Assembly (NCBI GenBank): GCA_039621445.1 | Contig: CP154954.1 | Coordinates: 1,922,001-1,986,000 of the forward strand | Source: Euglena gracilis | Taxonomy: Eukaryota > Euglenida > Euglenophyceae > Euglenales | DNA: 64,000 nucleotides | Direction: 5' to 3' | Part shown: positions 48,814 to 59,955 of the stretch, piece after piece | Layout of the letters: the number at the start of each line of letters is the position of its first letter | Numbering within the stretch: the stretch's first letter is position 1 | The notes under the pieces: model-generated | Told to the model about the DNA's origin: nothing | Seen by the model: only the letters and a program-made list of their open reading frames with translations | The model's database searches: none | Position numbers and translations under genes: made by a program

Positions 48814-49373
48814 GTGCTGTTTTAAAACCTCATAAAAATAATCAAATAAGTATAAATAATAAAAATAAAATAAAATTTTTACAAAAAATGATGCAAATTC
48901 GTAAACTAATGAACTAAAACTTTTAATTAAAAATTTGTTCACAAACTGTAAAAAATATTTTCATATAGTACAGCTTTTCAATAAATGAATATAAAATATA
49001 CATGTTTCGTTCAGGTATTACTAATAATACTAATAATGCATGCTTTTATTAGAATATAAATGATTTATTAATAACAATTTCAGTTAATACTGTATATTAT
49101 TGTTATTTTAACAAGTAAAAATAAATAAAAATTCCAAAATTTAGAAAAAAGTTAAATTTTATAAAATTAAATTTGATCTTTAAAATATTGAAGGATTATA
49201 AAGAAGGAATTTTTCATAAAAAATATTTTAAAATAATACAAAATTAATGACGCAAAAAATTCCATTTAATAAAGTTCCAATTAAATCTATAAAAAAAAAA
49301 AAACAAAATGTTTTACAATATAGCGAAAAATAAAAATAATATAAATATCAATAAAAAAAAAAATTAAAAGACG

Positions 49374-50541
49374 CTAAACTTTATATACCCAAACCTTTAT
49401 CCCTAAAACTCCATAAATCGTATTATAAAATTAATAAAATTTATTTAAAATAAAACAAAAAATAAAAATAAAGAAAAATTTATAAAATTATACTAAATTT
49501 TATAAAAATAAAAGAAATATCTTATGAGCTATATCATTAAAATAATCTATATCTGCCCTCAAAGTATGAAGAGGAACTCTTCCTTCCCTAAACCATTCCG
49601 TCCTAGCAATTTCTATACCATTTAAACGTCCAGAAACTTGAACCTTTATACCCTCTGCTCCTGCCTTCATTGCTTGCAACATTACAGTTTTCATAGCCCT
49701 TATAAAAGGTGTTCGTTTTTCTAATTCTCGACGAACTGAGTCGGCAAGAAGTCTGGCATCTAAATTAGGAGAGGTCACTCCTACAACCTTACAAGTAATA
49801 ATACGAGGAGTCTTACCCAACAGATAATTCATCCTATCAATCAATATATCCCTAATACGAGATAATCCCTGGCCATCTCTTCCTATTACACGTTCTGGTC
49901 TGGCAACATGAATATAGACTATTGTGTTATTTCTTTGTTCACTAAATTCATATATTCTTTCTATCTTTATCAACGAAATTAAAGTCTCTAAAAGCTCTTT
50001 ATTCATAAAATTACGGATAACGATGTCTTCTTTTACAAAACTAGCGTAATGCCTCCTTTCCACATACCAAAATGAACTATGCGACTAAGAAAATAGAAAA
50101 CTCTTTTTAAAGTTAAAAATAAAATACTTTCAAAACAAAACAAGCTTATTAAAAGCATATAGCTAAAATAAAAACTCGGGTATAAAATCTCTAATTCTAA
50201 TAAAATATAAATCAAATTATCCTCAAAATAAGAATAAAAACTTTTTCTACAAAAAAAATAAATAAGGAAAAATAAACATTAAAAACAACACTTAATAGAA
50301 AAATATAAAAAATCGACCTCAAAATAATATTTAACGAATTGAAGCTATCTTATAAATTTTAAAGTAAATAAGACCAAAAAATTATAAAAATTAACTTTAG
50401 AACTTTAGTATCGCACTATAAATATTTTAGATAAAACACAAGTTAATAATAGAATAAAATATTTATTACGAAATAAATAATATTTTGTATCTCAATAGTA
50501 ATACCTAGCCTAAACCCTAAAGGGTGAACTTTTTGACCCAT
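49374..50541 (-). CDS. rps3: Plastid 30S ribosomal protein S3 (copy 3)
   Basis: Reverse-strand duplicate of the three-exon gene at 26,117: start 50,541, main exon to about 49,520, last exon ending at 49,374. Protein unchanged; spacer homopolymers differ by a few bases. Confidence 0.93.
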
Positions 50542-51165
50542 AAAAAAAAAAACAACTAATGCTAAAATCTTAATTGAAAATAATATAAAAATAAACTACG
50601 AACAACAAATAAATACCAGGTAAATTTAAAAACGATTATTGTTTTGATTATTTATTAATAGAGATTTAATCTTTTTTCTATAAATTTAATCTTTCAAATT
50701 TTTTCAAAACAAAATGACCAGTTAATGTAAAAAATAAGTTTTTTCTGATTAATGAGGTTCCAACACTTAATAAAATAAATTACAAAAACAAAATGCAATA
50801 AGTTAACAAAAATTTTTATAAAATGGATAATTTTAATTGAATAGAAATTATAATCCTTCTAAAATCTGTACAAGCGTTTACAACATACAGCTTCATTAAT
50901 ACAAATATAACAAAAACATAAAACTATAAAAATTTTTGATAGTATTTCCAATCGCTTTTTAAACAAAAAAATGAATAAAATAAATCTGTTTTGAAATGAA
51001 AAATAAATTAAAATTTTTAAACCATAAACCAAATTCAACAAATAATAAAAACAAATAAACTTAAAATTCATCAAAAATAAAAAGTTATTTATCTTTTATT
51101 TAGAAAAACAAACTCACTAAAACAACAATTAGAGTTGCAAAAGAAAACTACGAAATAATTCAAAT

Positions 51166-51507
51166 TCAGACAATAATAGTTATATGACATGTTCGTTTTT
51201 TAATAGGAAAACCCCTACCTTGTGCATGTGGACATAAACGTTTCAAGATAGGTCCAGCATCTGCTCTAGCTTCGAGAACACGCAAAACATTTGCATCTTC
51301 ATCGTAATTTTTTATTGAATTAGAAACGGCGCTTTTAAGAAGCTTAAAAATAAGAGTACTAGGTTTATAAGGCATAAATTTTAAAATCATTAAAGCCTCT
51401 TTTGCAGAACGACCTTTAATTTGATTTAAAATTCTCCTAACTTTAAAAGGAGAAATTCTAACGTACTTTATTGAAGCTGAAGATTCTAAAGGTTTTTTTT
51501 GTTCCAT
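51166..51507 (-). CDS. rpl22: Plastid 50S ribosomal protein L22 (copy 3)
   Basis: Reverse-strand duplicate of the 113-codon frame at 25,145, identical in protein. The same domain V hairpin follows in the spacer at about 50,858-50,890. Confidence 0.93.
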   Translation of the reverse strand: MEQKKPLESSASIKYVRISPFKVRRILNQIKGRSAKEALMILKFMPYKPSTLIFKLLKSAVSNSIKNYDEDANVLRVLEARADAGPILKRLCPHAQGRGFPIKKRTCHITIIV

Positions 51508-51617
51508 CAGTAAAAAATAACATAAAATTATATAAAAACTGTATAAAAAGTATCCATACTAATATTTAAAAAGTTCTTAATACATGCAAAAATTACATAA
51601 CATATAAAATAATTCTA

Positions 51618-52102
51618 CTATCTCTTAGTCTTAGTTTTTTTATCATGCTTTTTATGACCACGATAATTTCTAGTTTGCACAAATTCACCTAATTTTATAA
51701 GGTTTAATAAATCCATTTTATTAATAAAAAACCCACAATAATATAAGAAAATAAACTTTAAATTTTTTATTACAAAAATTATAAAATCAAAAGTGACCTA
51801 TCATTTGATCGGAAACTAAAACGGGTATATGCTCCTTTCCATTATAAACGCCTATTGTATTTCCAATCATAATTGGAATAATAGTACAGGAACGGGACCA
51901 AGTTAATATTACAGATTTAAAAAAGATCTAAAGTTTTCATTTAAAAACAAAAAAATAAATAAATTAGTATTATATATGATTCTAAAATAAAAATTAATTA
52001 AAAACATAAGGTCAAATCTCAAAAACGATTCGAATTCATTTGGTCAACTTTTTTTATTAATGAATAAAAAACAAAAGGACCTTTTTTTAAAGAACGAGAC
52101 AT
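51618..52102 (-). CDS. rps19: Plastid 30S ribosomal protein S19 (copy 3)
   Basis: Reverse-strand duplicate of the three-exon gene at 24,550, all exons and both short introns retained. Confidence 0.94.
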
Positions 52103-52161
52103 AAATAAAAAATAAACAAAATAAAAAATAAACAAAATAATAACAAGGAAAATAGTAGATA

Positions 52162-52995
52162 TTAAACCATTTTTCTAGAGCGAATTATATATTTATTACT
52201 AAATCGTTTAGGTGATCTTGTCTTTTTACCTAATGCTGGTTTACCCCAAGGCGTAACAGGCTTTGGTCTACCTATAGGACTTCTGCCTTCGCCTCCTCCA
52301 TGAGGGTGATCGCAAGGATTCATAGCTACACCACGAACTGTTGGTTTGTTTCCTAACCAGCGATTTCTTCCAGCTTTTCCTAAAACGACATTAGAATGAT
52401 CAAGATTTCCAACTTGACCAATAGTAGCCCAACAATAACGTCGTAATAAACGAACTTCTCCCGAAGGCATTGTTATAGTAACAAATTTTCCTTCATTGGC
52501 CAATATTTGTACAAAAGTTCCAGCAGCCCTTGCAATTTGACCACCTTTTCCAGGCTCAAACTCTACGTTATGAATAATAGTACCTAATGGTATTTTGCTT
52601 ATGGGTAAAGAATTTCCTATTTTAATAGGAGAAAAAAAATCAGAAATAATATTATTACCAACGCACAAATCTTTTGGATGAATAATATAAGACTTATCAC
52701 CATTTTTATAATAAATTAAAGCAATTCGAGCATTCCTATTAGGATCGTATTCAATAGAAATAACTTTTCCTAAAATACCTAGCTTATTACGTTTAAACTC
52801 TATTCTGCGATACAAGCGTTTGTGACCACCACCTAAAGTTCGGCAAGTAATCACACCACGGGAATTCCGTCCTTTTGACCTATGAACAAAAAATGTTAAA
52901 TATTTTTCAGGATTAGATTTTGTAATTTCTGAAAAATTACTAACAGAACGTTTACGAGTCCCTGATGTATATGGTTTGTAATAACGAATAATCAT
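52162..52995 (-). CDS. rpl2: Plastid 50S ribosomal protein L2 (copy 3)
   Basis: Reverse-strand duplicate of the 277-residue gene at 23,657, identical in protein. Confidence 0.96.
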   Translation of the reverse strand: MIIRYYKPYTSGTRKRSVSNFSEITKSNPEKYLTFFVHRSKGRNSRGVITCRTLGGGHKRLYRRIEFKRNKLGILGKVISIEYDPNRNARIALIYYKNGDKSYIIHPKDLCVGNNIISDFFSPIKIGNSLPISKIPLGTIIHNVEFEPGKGGQIARAAGTFVQILANEGKFVTITMPSGEVRLLRRYCWATIGQVGNLDHSNVVLGKAGRNRWLGNKPTVRGVAMNPCDHPHGGGEGRSPIGRPKPVTPWGKPALGKKTRSPKRFSNKYIIRSRKMV

Positions 52996-53149
52996 ATTAA
53001 AAAATTAGTAAACTATTAAAGTATATACTAAATACATCGAAAAAATTAGAATTAAAAAATTTTAGGTTAAAAATAAAAAACTAAATTATTTTTAAACAAA
53101 TAAAGTAAAACTCACCTATAAATGCCACTACTAAAACAATAAAAATTAA

Positions 53150-53717
53150 CTAGAGACAAGAAAAAAAAGGAATTGTTTCTAAGTCATTATATAAATTGAT
53201 TAAAATCCTTAAAAGAAATTAAACAAAAAAGAATTAATTGAAAACAAAAGTTATATTTATTTCCCAATATAATATAATAATATAATCTCACTAATTTAAT
53301 AAACATTCTTTTATAATATTTTTTCATACCCTCAAAATTATTTGAACGATAATATTTACTAGATTTTACATAGCTATTAACTGAAGTAATTTTAACACTA
53401 AAAGCAGTTTCAATAAGATCTTTAAATTGCCTTTTACTTATGAAGTTATAAAATACTAAAAAAATAAAAGTAATTAATTAAAATTTTTATAATATAAAAC
53501 TACAAACTAAAAATACAGCTACTATAAACATTCAAAACATTTGTATATCAACATCAAAAGTATAAACATTATTTTTTAAAAGTTTATTAGTCTTATCGGT
53601 CAAAATTTGAGATTTAAAAAAAAATCAAAAGTATTTATAAATATTCAAAAAAAAATTAACATTAAAAAAAAAAATAAATAAATATATTATAAAAAAAAAA
53701 TATAAGAACACACCCAT
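53150..53717 (-). CDS. rpl23: Plastid 50S ribosomal protein L23 (copy 3, possibly with its 5' end)
   Basis: Carries the same three exons as copy 2 (first about 53,610-53,541, last ending at 53,150). Unlike copy 2 the upstream sequence is retained: on the minus strand an ATG at 53,717 is followed directly by GGTGTG, a typical group II intron start, so a mini-exon plus a 5' intron of about 105 nt is a reasonable model. This start is a proposal, not proven. Confidence 0.75.
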
Positions 53718-53909
53718 ACTTAAACTGATCATAAAATTTTCTAGAAATAAAATAAAACATATAAAGTAAACAAAATACTAACAAAAAAAAAAACAAGGAA
53801 ATAATAACCTTTTTTAAATTATAAAAATTTAGAAAAATTTATTCGATAATATATTAATTACCGAATAAACTAAAATATATATTAAGAATATAAAAGTATT
53901 ATAAAAAAC

Positions 53910-54038
53910 TTATAAAGAAGAACCTAAACCCGAATAAGAGCCATAAAAAAAAAGAGCAAGAAGTGCAATCGCTGCTAAACCGATTATTGTAAGAACTAAC
54001 CAAAGTGGAATTCTACCTGTATTTTCTGAATTAGACAT
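53910..54038 (-). CDS. psbJ: Photosystem II protein J
   Basis: A 42-residue single-helix thylakoid protein: [42 protein letters not shown]. The TGRIPLW start and [13 protein letters not shown] end are family signatures. PsbJ helps PSII electron flow near cytochrome b559. Order on the minus strand is psbF-psbL-psbJ, as in the plastid psbEFLJ operon. TGGGAGAA lies about 10 nt upstream of the ATG. Confidence 0.97.
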   Translation of the reverse strand: MSNSENTGRIPLWLVLTIIGLAAIALLALFFYGSYSGLGSSL

Positions 54039-54126
54039 AAATATTTCTCCCAAAATAATAAAAAAATGTTAAAAAAAAATACTACAAAAATATTTGCTTC
54101 AAGAAGCAGACTTTAATTAATAATAA

Positions 54127-54243
54127 CTAATTAAAGATATAACTAGAAAATAGAACAGCCAAAACAAAAATTAATAATAGTCCCCAGTATAAACTTGTCC
54201 TATTTAATTCGACTGTTTTTTTATTTGAATTTGTTTGTGCCAT
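54127..54243 (-). CDS. psbL: Photosystem II protein L
   Basis: A 38-residue protein: [20 protein letters not shown], then [18 protein letters not shown]. The [26 protein letters not shown] signature is almost invariant in PsbL, which sits at the PSII dimer interface. A genomic ATG is present, so no start-codon editing is required. It lies 88 nt before psbJ. Confidence 0.97.
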   Translation of the reverse strand: MAQTNSNKKTVELNRTSLYWGLLLIFVLAVLFSSYIFN

Positions 54244-54350
54244 AATAAATAATTTATAATAAAAAAATATGTTAAACCTTAGATTAAAAAATATAAAAAA
54301 GTATAACTTTAAACAAAACTTTACACTTTATTTTAACAAAATTTTAAAGG

Positions 54351-54383
54351 TTAACGTTGAATAAATTGCATTGCAGAAATAGA
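54351..54383 (-). pseudogene. psbF: psbF last exon (cytochrome b559 beta), truncated by the junction
   Basis: The ten codons SISAMQFIQR plus TAA are the C terminus of the b559 beta subunit. The heme-binding histidine and transmembrane helix should be encoded by earlier exons further right on the minus strand, but the sequence turns GC-rich within about 25 nt. Euglena gracilis psbF is known to be interrupted by a large twintron, so the break probably lies in that intron. Confidence 0.85.
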
Positions 54384-54410
54384 TCTTTAAAAAAATCTGT
54401 AGGCTACGGC
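54384..54410. other. Plastid-to-nuclear DNA junction
   Basis: AT-rich plastid sequence ends with TTTAAAAAAATCTG and continues TAGGCTACGGCGGCCAGCC. Base composition changes at once and stays GC-rich to the window end. No terminal repeat or target-site duplication is visible at this single joint. Confidence 0.8.
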
Positions 54411-55060
54411 GGCCAGCCTCAGGTTACGCCTTTGTCTGATATTCAAGATGAGAATATAAAAAATATCTCATACCTTCAGGAAAAAAAACTGAGCCTCGGA
54501 AAACAAAAGAAAACAAATGTCTGACATTCCAGATGCGCCCGATTTTTTAATCTGAAAAAGCTGATTAAATCAGCGGTGGTTTTTTTTGTCACCGTTCACC
54601 CTTTCTCCCTGTCCTTGACTTTTCCTGCCCCCCCCCCTGCTGATTGCAAAAAAAGGCCAAGTCCAGAAAAGCGACAAAGCAAAATGCGTGTGATGTGCGT
54701 CATCCACCTCAATCAAAGTAAATCGAAGCATTGGCATGACCTGTGAGGAGCAAACAAAAAATGCAGAACGCAGCATCAAAACAGCATCCAAAAAAAGGAA
54801 AACAAAGATGAAACTGCTTCTTTTCTTTAAAAAAAAGAAGTTTACAAATGGTGGAGTCACGGGACACGGGACAAAATCGAAAAAAAGTCTGCCCCGTAAT
54901 TCTGAAAAAAGCCCAGGTCCAAAAAATACCCCCCAGGGTTGGATGGGAAGCCTTGGGGGGTCGAACCCCCCCCCCGAAACGGAGGGGGGGGTGGGTCGGA
55001 CCCCCCCCTCCTACCTCGAAACTGAGTGGGGGCCGATTTTTCGATTTCATGGACGGGCAA
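54411..55060. other. Nuclear-type spacer leading into tandem arrays
   Basis: Contains GCTGATTAAATCAGC (54,560-54,574, a 15-bp near-palindrome that recurs in variants near 60,720 and 60,955), long C and G runs at 54,632-54,640 and 54,955-55,010, and no convincing gene. Open frames here run through low-complexity Gly/Pro codons. Confidence 0.6.
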
Positions 55061-57480
55061 AGGGCCAGAAAATGCGGGAAATTTTGGCTGGACCCCCCCT
55101 GGGTTTTTTCAGAAAATGCGGTTGGGAAATTCTTGGCTGGACCCCCCCCGCAATCCAAAAAATACGTTTGGGAAATTTTGGGACCCACCTGGGTTTTTCA
55201 AAAAAAAAACAACGGTTGAGAAATTTTGGCTGGACCCCCCCTGGGTTTTTCAGAAAATACGGTTGGGAAATTTTGGCTGGACCCCCTGGGATTTTCAGAA
55301 AATGCGGTTGGGAAACTTTGGCTGGACCTCCCCTGGGTTTTTCAAAAAATACGGTTGGGAAATTTTGGGTCCCACCTGGGTTTTTCAAAAAAAAAAACGG
55401 TTGAGAAATTTTGGCTGGACTCCCCCTGAGTTTTTTCAGAAAATACGGTTGGGAAATTTTGGCTGGACCCCCTGGGATTTTCAGAAAACGCGGTTGGGAA
55501 AGTTTGGCCCCTGGGTTTTTCAAAAAACACGGCTGTGAAACTTTGGCTGGAGCCCCCTGGGTTATTTTTTGAAAATGCGGTTGGGAAATTTTTTGCTGGA
55601 CCCCCCCCTGGGATTTTCAAAAAATGAGGTTGGGAAATTTTGGCTGCCCCCCCCCCCCGTAATCCAAAAAAATGCGGTTGGGAAAATTTGGGACTCACCT
55701 GGGTTTTTCAAAAAATGCGGTTGGGAAAATTTGGGACTCACCTGGGTTTTTCAAAAAATGCGGTTGGGAAATTTTGGCTGGACCCCCCAGGTTATTAAAA
55801 AAAAATACGGTTGGGAAATTCTGGCTGGACCCCCCTGGGATTTTCAAAAAATGCGGTTGGGAAATTTTGCCTGGACCTCCCGTGGGTTTTTCAAAAAATA
55901 CGGTTGGGAAATTTTGGCTGGACCCCCCCCCGTAATCCAAAAAAATACGGTTCGGAAATTTTGGCTGGACCCCCCTGGGATTTTCAGAAAATGCGGTTGG
56001 GAAACTTTGGCTGGACCACCCCTGGGTTTTTCAAAAAATACGGTTGGGAAATTTTGGCTGGACCCCCCCCGTAATCCAAAAAATACGGTTGGGAAATTTT
56101 GGCTGGACCCCCCCGCAATCCAAAAAATACGGTTGGGAAATTTTGGGACCCACCTGGGTTTTTCAAAAAAAAAAACGGTTGAGAAATTTTGGCTGGACCC
56201 CCCCTGTGTTTTTTCAGAAAATACGGTTGGGAAATTTTGGCTCTACCCCCCCTGGGATTTTCAGAAAACGCGGTTGGGAAAGTTTGGCCCCTGGGTTTTT
56301 CAAAAAACACGGCTGTGAAACTTTGGCTGGAGCCCCCTGGGTTATTTTTTGAAAATGCGGTTGGGAAATTTTGGCAGGACCCCCCTCTGTAATCCAAAAA
56401 ATGCGGTTGGGAAATTTTGGCTGGACCCCCCCTGGGATTTTCAGAAAATGCGGTTGGGAAATTTTTTGCTGGACCCCCCCCTGGGATTTTCAGAAAATGC
56501 GGTTGGGAAATTTTGGCTGCCCCCCCCCCCCCCGTAATCTAAAAAAAATGCGGTTGGGAAAATTTGGGACTCACCTGGGTTTTTCAAAAAATAAGGTTGG
56601 GAAATTTGGCTGGACCCCCCCTGGGTTTTTTCAGAAAATGCGGTTAGGAAATTTTGGCTGGACCCCCCCTGGAATTTTTAGAAAATACGGTTGGAAAATT
56701 TTGGCTGCCCCCCCCCCCGTAATCCAAAAAAAATACGGTTGGGAAATGGCTGGACCCCTCCCCCCTGTTATTAAAAAAATACGGTTGGGAAATTTTGGGT
56801 GGACCCGCCCCCTGTTATCCAAAAAAATACGGTTGGGAAATTCTGGCTGGACCCCCACGGAGATTTGCAGAAAATGCGGTTGGGAAATTTTGGCTGGACC
56901 CCCACCCGTAATCCAAAAAAAATACGGTTGGGAAATTTTGGCTGGACCCCCCCTGGGATTTTCAAAAAATGAGGTTGGGAAATTTTGGCTGGACCCCCCC
57001 CCCCCTGTAATCCAAAAAATACGGTTGGGAAAGTTTGGCTGGACCCCCCCTTTTCAGAAAATGCGGTTGGGAAATTTTGCCTGGACCTCCCGTGGGTTTT
57101 TCAAAAAACACGGTTTGGAAATTTTGGGTGGACCCCCCCCCCGTAATCCAAAAAAATGCGGTTCGGAAATTTTGGCTGGACCTCCCCTGGGTTTTTCAAC
57201 AAAAATGCGGTTGGGAAATTTTGCCTGGACCTCCCCTGGGTTTTTCAAAAAATACGGTTGGGAAATTTTGGCTGGACCTCCCCCGTAATCCAAAAAAATG
57301 CGGTTCGGAATTTTGGCTGGATCCCCCCTGGGATTGCAGAAAATGCGGTAGGGAAATTTTGGCTGCCCCCCCCCCCGTAAACCAAAAAAATGCGGTTTGG
57401 AAATTTTGGTTGGACCCCCCCCCCGGGATTTTCCTAAAATGCGGTTGGGAAATTTTGGCTCGACCCCCCATGGGTTTTTC
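55061..57480. repeat. Tandem array A, about 47-bp unit, about 50 copies
   Basis: The unit is box GGTTGGGAAATTTTGGCTGG, then ACCCCCC, TGGGTTTTTC and AAAAAATACG, about 47 bp in all. Some units replace TGGGTTTTTC by GTAATCC and are a few bases shorter. Units vary in C-run length and point changes. Because 47 is not a multiple of three, open frames across it in several phases are repeat translation, not proteins. Confidence 0.93.
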
Positions 57481-58206
57481 AAAAAGCCCAGGGGGGTCCA
57501 GCCAAATTTCCCCCCATACTTCGGAAAAATAGCACAGGGGGGTCCAAGAATTTCCCCCCGTAATCGTAATCCTGAAAAAAAGCCCAGGGGGGCCCAACAA
57601 AAATTTCCCCCCGTTATCGTATTCCTGAAAAAAAGCCCAGGGGGGTCAAAAATACCCCCCCGTAATCCTGGAAAAAAAAGGCCCAGGGGGGTCCAAAAAT
57701 TTCCCCCCGTAATCCTGAAAAAAAGCCCAGGGATTCCAAAAAATTCTCCCGTAATCCTGCAAAACAGCCCAGGGGAGTTTCAGCCAAATTTCCCACGTAA
57801 GCCCAGGGGGGTCCAGCTAAAATTTTCCCCCGTAATCCTGAAAAAGCCCAGGGAGGCCAAAAACTTACCCCCCTGTAATCCTGAAAAAAGTCCAGGGGGG
57901 TCCAAAAATTTCCCCCCGTAATTAGGATAAAAGCCCAGGGGCTCCAAAAATTTCCCCCGTGATCGTGAAAAAAAAGCCCAGGTGGGTCCAAAAATTTCCC
58001 CCATAATCGTAATCCTGAAAAAGAGCCCAGGGGGGTCTGAAAATTCCCCCCCGTAATCCTGAAAAAAAGTCCAGGGGGTCCAAAAAATTCGCCCCGTAAT
58101 CCTGAAAATAAACCCGGGGGTCCAACCAAATTTCCCCCCGTGATTCGTAAAAAAAGCCCAGGGAGTCCAAAAATTTCCGCCCGTAATCCTGAAAAAAAAG
58201 CCCAGG
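57481..58206. repeat. Tandem array B, about 44-bp unit, partly inverted relative of array A
   Basis: The unit is GTAATCCTGAAAAAAAGCCC, then AGGGGGGTCC, AAAAATTTCCCCCC. The AGGGGGGTCCAGCCAAATTT part is the complement of array A's AAATTTTGGCTGGACCCCCC, while the CCCCCCGTAATCC box runs in the same direction as in array A. The switch is abrupt near 57,480. About 16 units. Confidence 0.85.
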
Positions 58207-58239
58207 AAAACTGGCATGGGGTGGGTCACGGGAACGTGC

Positions 58240-59210
58240 AGAGTGTGGCCCAGTTTTGCCTAAATGGTCCAAAATGTACATTCCGGGAGTTTGGTTGGGG
58301 CCGAAACCTTGCCGGGGCCATAACTTTGGCCCCGTGGCCCGTTTGCCCTTGCTCTAAAAATTTTTTCTGGGGTTTTTGGGGGTGCTCTTTCCAAAAAACT
58401 GGGGGGCTGGGGCTGGCTGGCCAGTTGTGGCCACCCTGTTTTGGCCTAAATGCTCCAAAATGTACTTTCGGGGGGTTGGATGGGGCCGAAACCTTGCCGG
58501 GGCCATAACTTTCTCCCCGTGGCCCGTTTTCCCTTGCTCTAAAAAATTTTTTCAGGGTTTTTGGGGGTGCTCTTTCCAAAAAACTGGGGGACTGGGGCTG
58601 GCTGGCCAGTTTTGGACACCCTGTTTTGCCTAAATGCTCCAAAATGTACTTTCGGGGGGTTGGATGGGGCCGAAACCTTGCCGGGGCCATAACTGTGGCC
58701 CCGTGGCCCGTTTGCCCTTGCTCTAAAATTTTTTTTCAGGGTTTTTGGGGGTGCTCTTTCCAAAAACTGGGGGGCTGGGGCTGACTGTGAAAATTTGGTC
58801 ACCCAGTTTTGACTAAATGCCCCGAAATGTACATTGTGGGGGCGGGGCGGGGGCCGAAAACTTGCCGGGGCCGGAACTTTGGCCCCGTGGCCCGTTAGCC
58901 CTTGCTCTAAAAACTTTTTCTAGGGTTTTTGGGGGTGCTCTTTCCAAAAACCTGGGGGGCTGGGGCTGGATGGCCAGTTTGGGTCACCCAGGTTTGGCCT
59001 AAATGCTCCAAAATGTACTTTCGGGGGGCAGGATTGGGGCCGAAACCTTGCCGGGGCCATAACTTTGGCCCCGTGGCCCGTTTGCCCTTGCTCTAAAAAT
59101 TTTTTCCAGGGTTTTTGGGGGTGCTCTTTCCAAAAAAACTGGGGGGCTGGGGCTGGCTGGCCAGTTTGGGCCACCCAGTTTTGCCTAAATGCTCCAAAAT
59201 GTACTTGAAT
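58240..59210. repeat. Tandem array C1, about 185-bp unit, about five copies
   Basis: Landmark GGCCATAACTTTGGCC recurs at 58,316, 58,501, 58,685, 58,869 (variant) and 59,055, a spacing of 184-186 bp. Each unit also has GTGGCCCGTTTGCCCTTGCTC, TTTTTGGGGGTGCTCTTTCC and CTAAATGCTCCAAAATGTAC. No coding potential beyond repeat translation. Confidence 0.94.
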
Positions 59211-59214
59211 GCCC

Positions 59215-59955
59215 TTAAAACTACTTCGGGGTGTTGGCCTATGAGTGGAACGCAGCACACCGTCTTCCGCATGAGGTCTAATGTGTCCCCTTGGTGACCT
59301 TCTTGGACTCTCTTGAGGGGTTGCACTCGAACTTGGACTTGCTTCATGGAACTGGAAGTTTCTTCTTGCAACTTCCTTTTCCTTCCTTGGGGTTCTTGGC
59401 ATGTCAGGCCATACCCTTTACTTGGACTGCCCCTGGAGAGAAGAAGCTCAATGTGTTACTTAAACTTGAAAAATAAAGAACCTCGTAATAGAAAACGGGC
59501 GCACGAAAATCATGCAAAATAAAAGCACACCAAAAAGTCCACCACCTTCATTCGACTCCATACACAGTCAGCTAGCAACTGGTTTCAATCTTCCGCACAA
59601 ACAATAAAAAACCTGAAACAAACGGAGAGCACTCGGTGAGAAAAAAAACGGCGAATTAGGAATTGCCAAAAGGCCGTTCTGGAATGCTTCCTCTCTCTCC
59701 CTGCACCCAGCAACCCCAGAGGTTCGGACCGGGCATGCGGGATGCGCCGTCCCAGCGCAAATCCAACCAACCATCCGGCAGTCGCTATTTCTCCTCCTTT
59801 AGGGACAAATGCACCCCTACGCGCAAACCCGCGTGCGCATTCGCCGGACACGCGGTTCCGATCCGTTACATCGCGCCCGTTATAATATAGGGTGGGGCCC
59901 GTGCTGTCGCACGGGCCGGATGGCCCGATCCGAGGGCTGCATTTCGAACCCAGCC
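59215..59955. repeat. Flank D1, left copy of a segmental duplication
   Basis: Homologous along its length to 62,560-63,245: shared blocks include CTTCCTTTTCCTTCCTTGGG, TTCTTGGCATGTCAGGCCAT, AAAGTCCACCACCTTCATTC, ATTAGGAATTGCC and TTACATCGCGCCCGTTATAA. Identity is partial with many substitutions and indels. I see no defensible gene. With array C1 it forms one duplicated block. Confidence 0.88.
59896..59917. other. Conserved hairpin, left copy
   Basis: A perfect 9-bp stem GGCCCGTGC/GCACGGGCC with loop TGTC. It lies about 20 nt after CGCGCCCGTTATAATATAG, as in the right copy. Confidence 0.8.

Noticed and set aside
54736-58281. Many overlapping frames of 60-305 codons on both strands
   Set aside because: They are translations of the 47- and 44-bp arrays in several phases, rich in GWTPP-type repeats; open only because the repeat lacks stops in those phases.
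58226-59402. Pro/Ser-rich frames of 85-160 codons
   Set aside because: They follow the 185-bp tandem units exactly and change with the repeat variants, so they are repeat translation.
59585-59890. 75-88-codon frames in flank D1 as a gene
   Set aside because: The corresponding D2 sequence does not keep the frames, and indels between the copies are not multiples of three.
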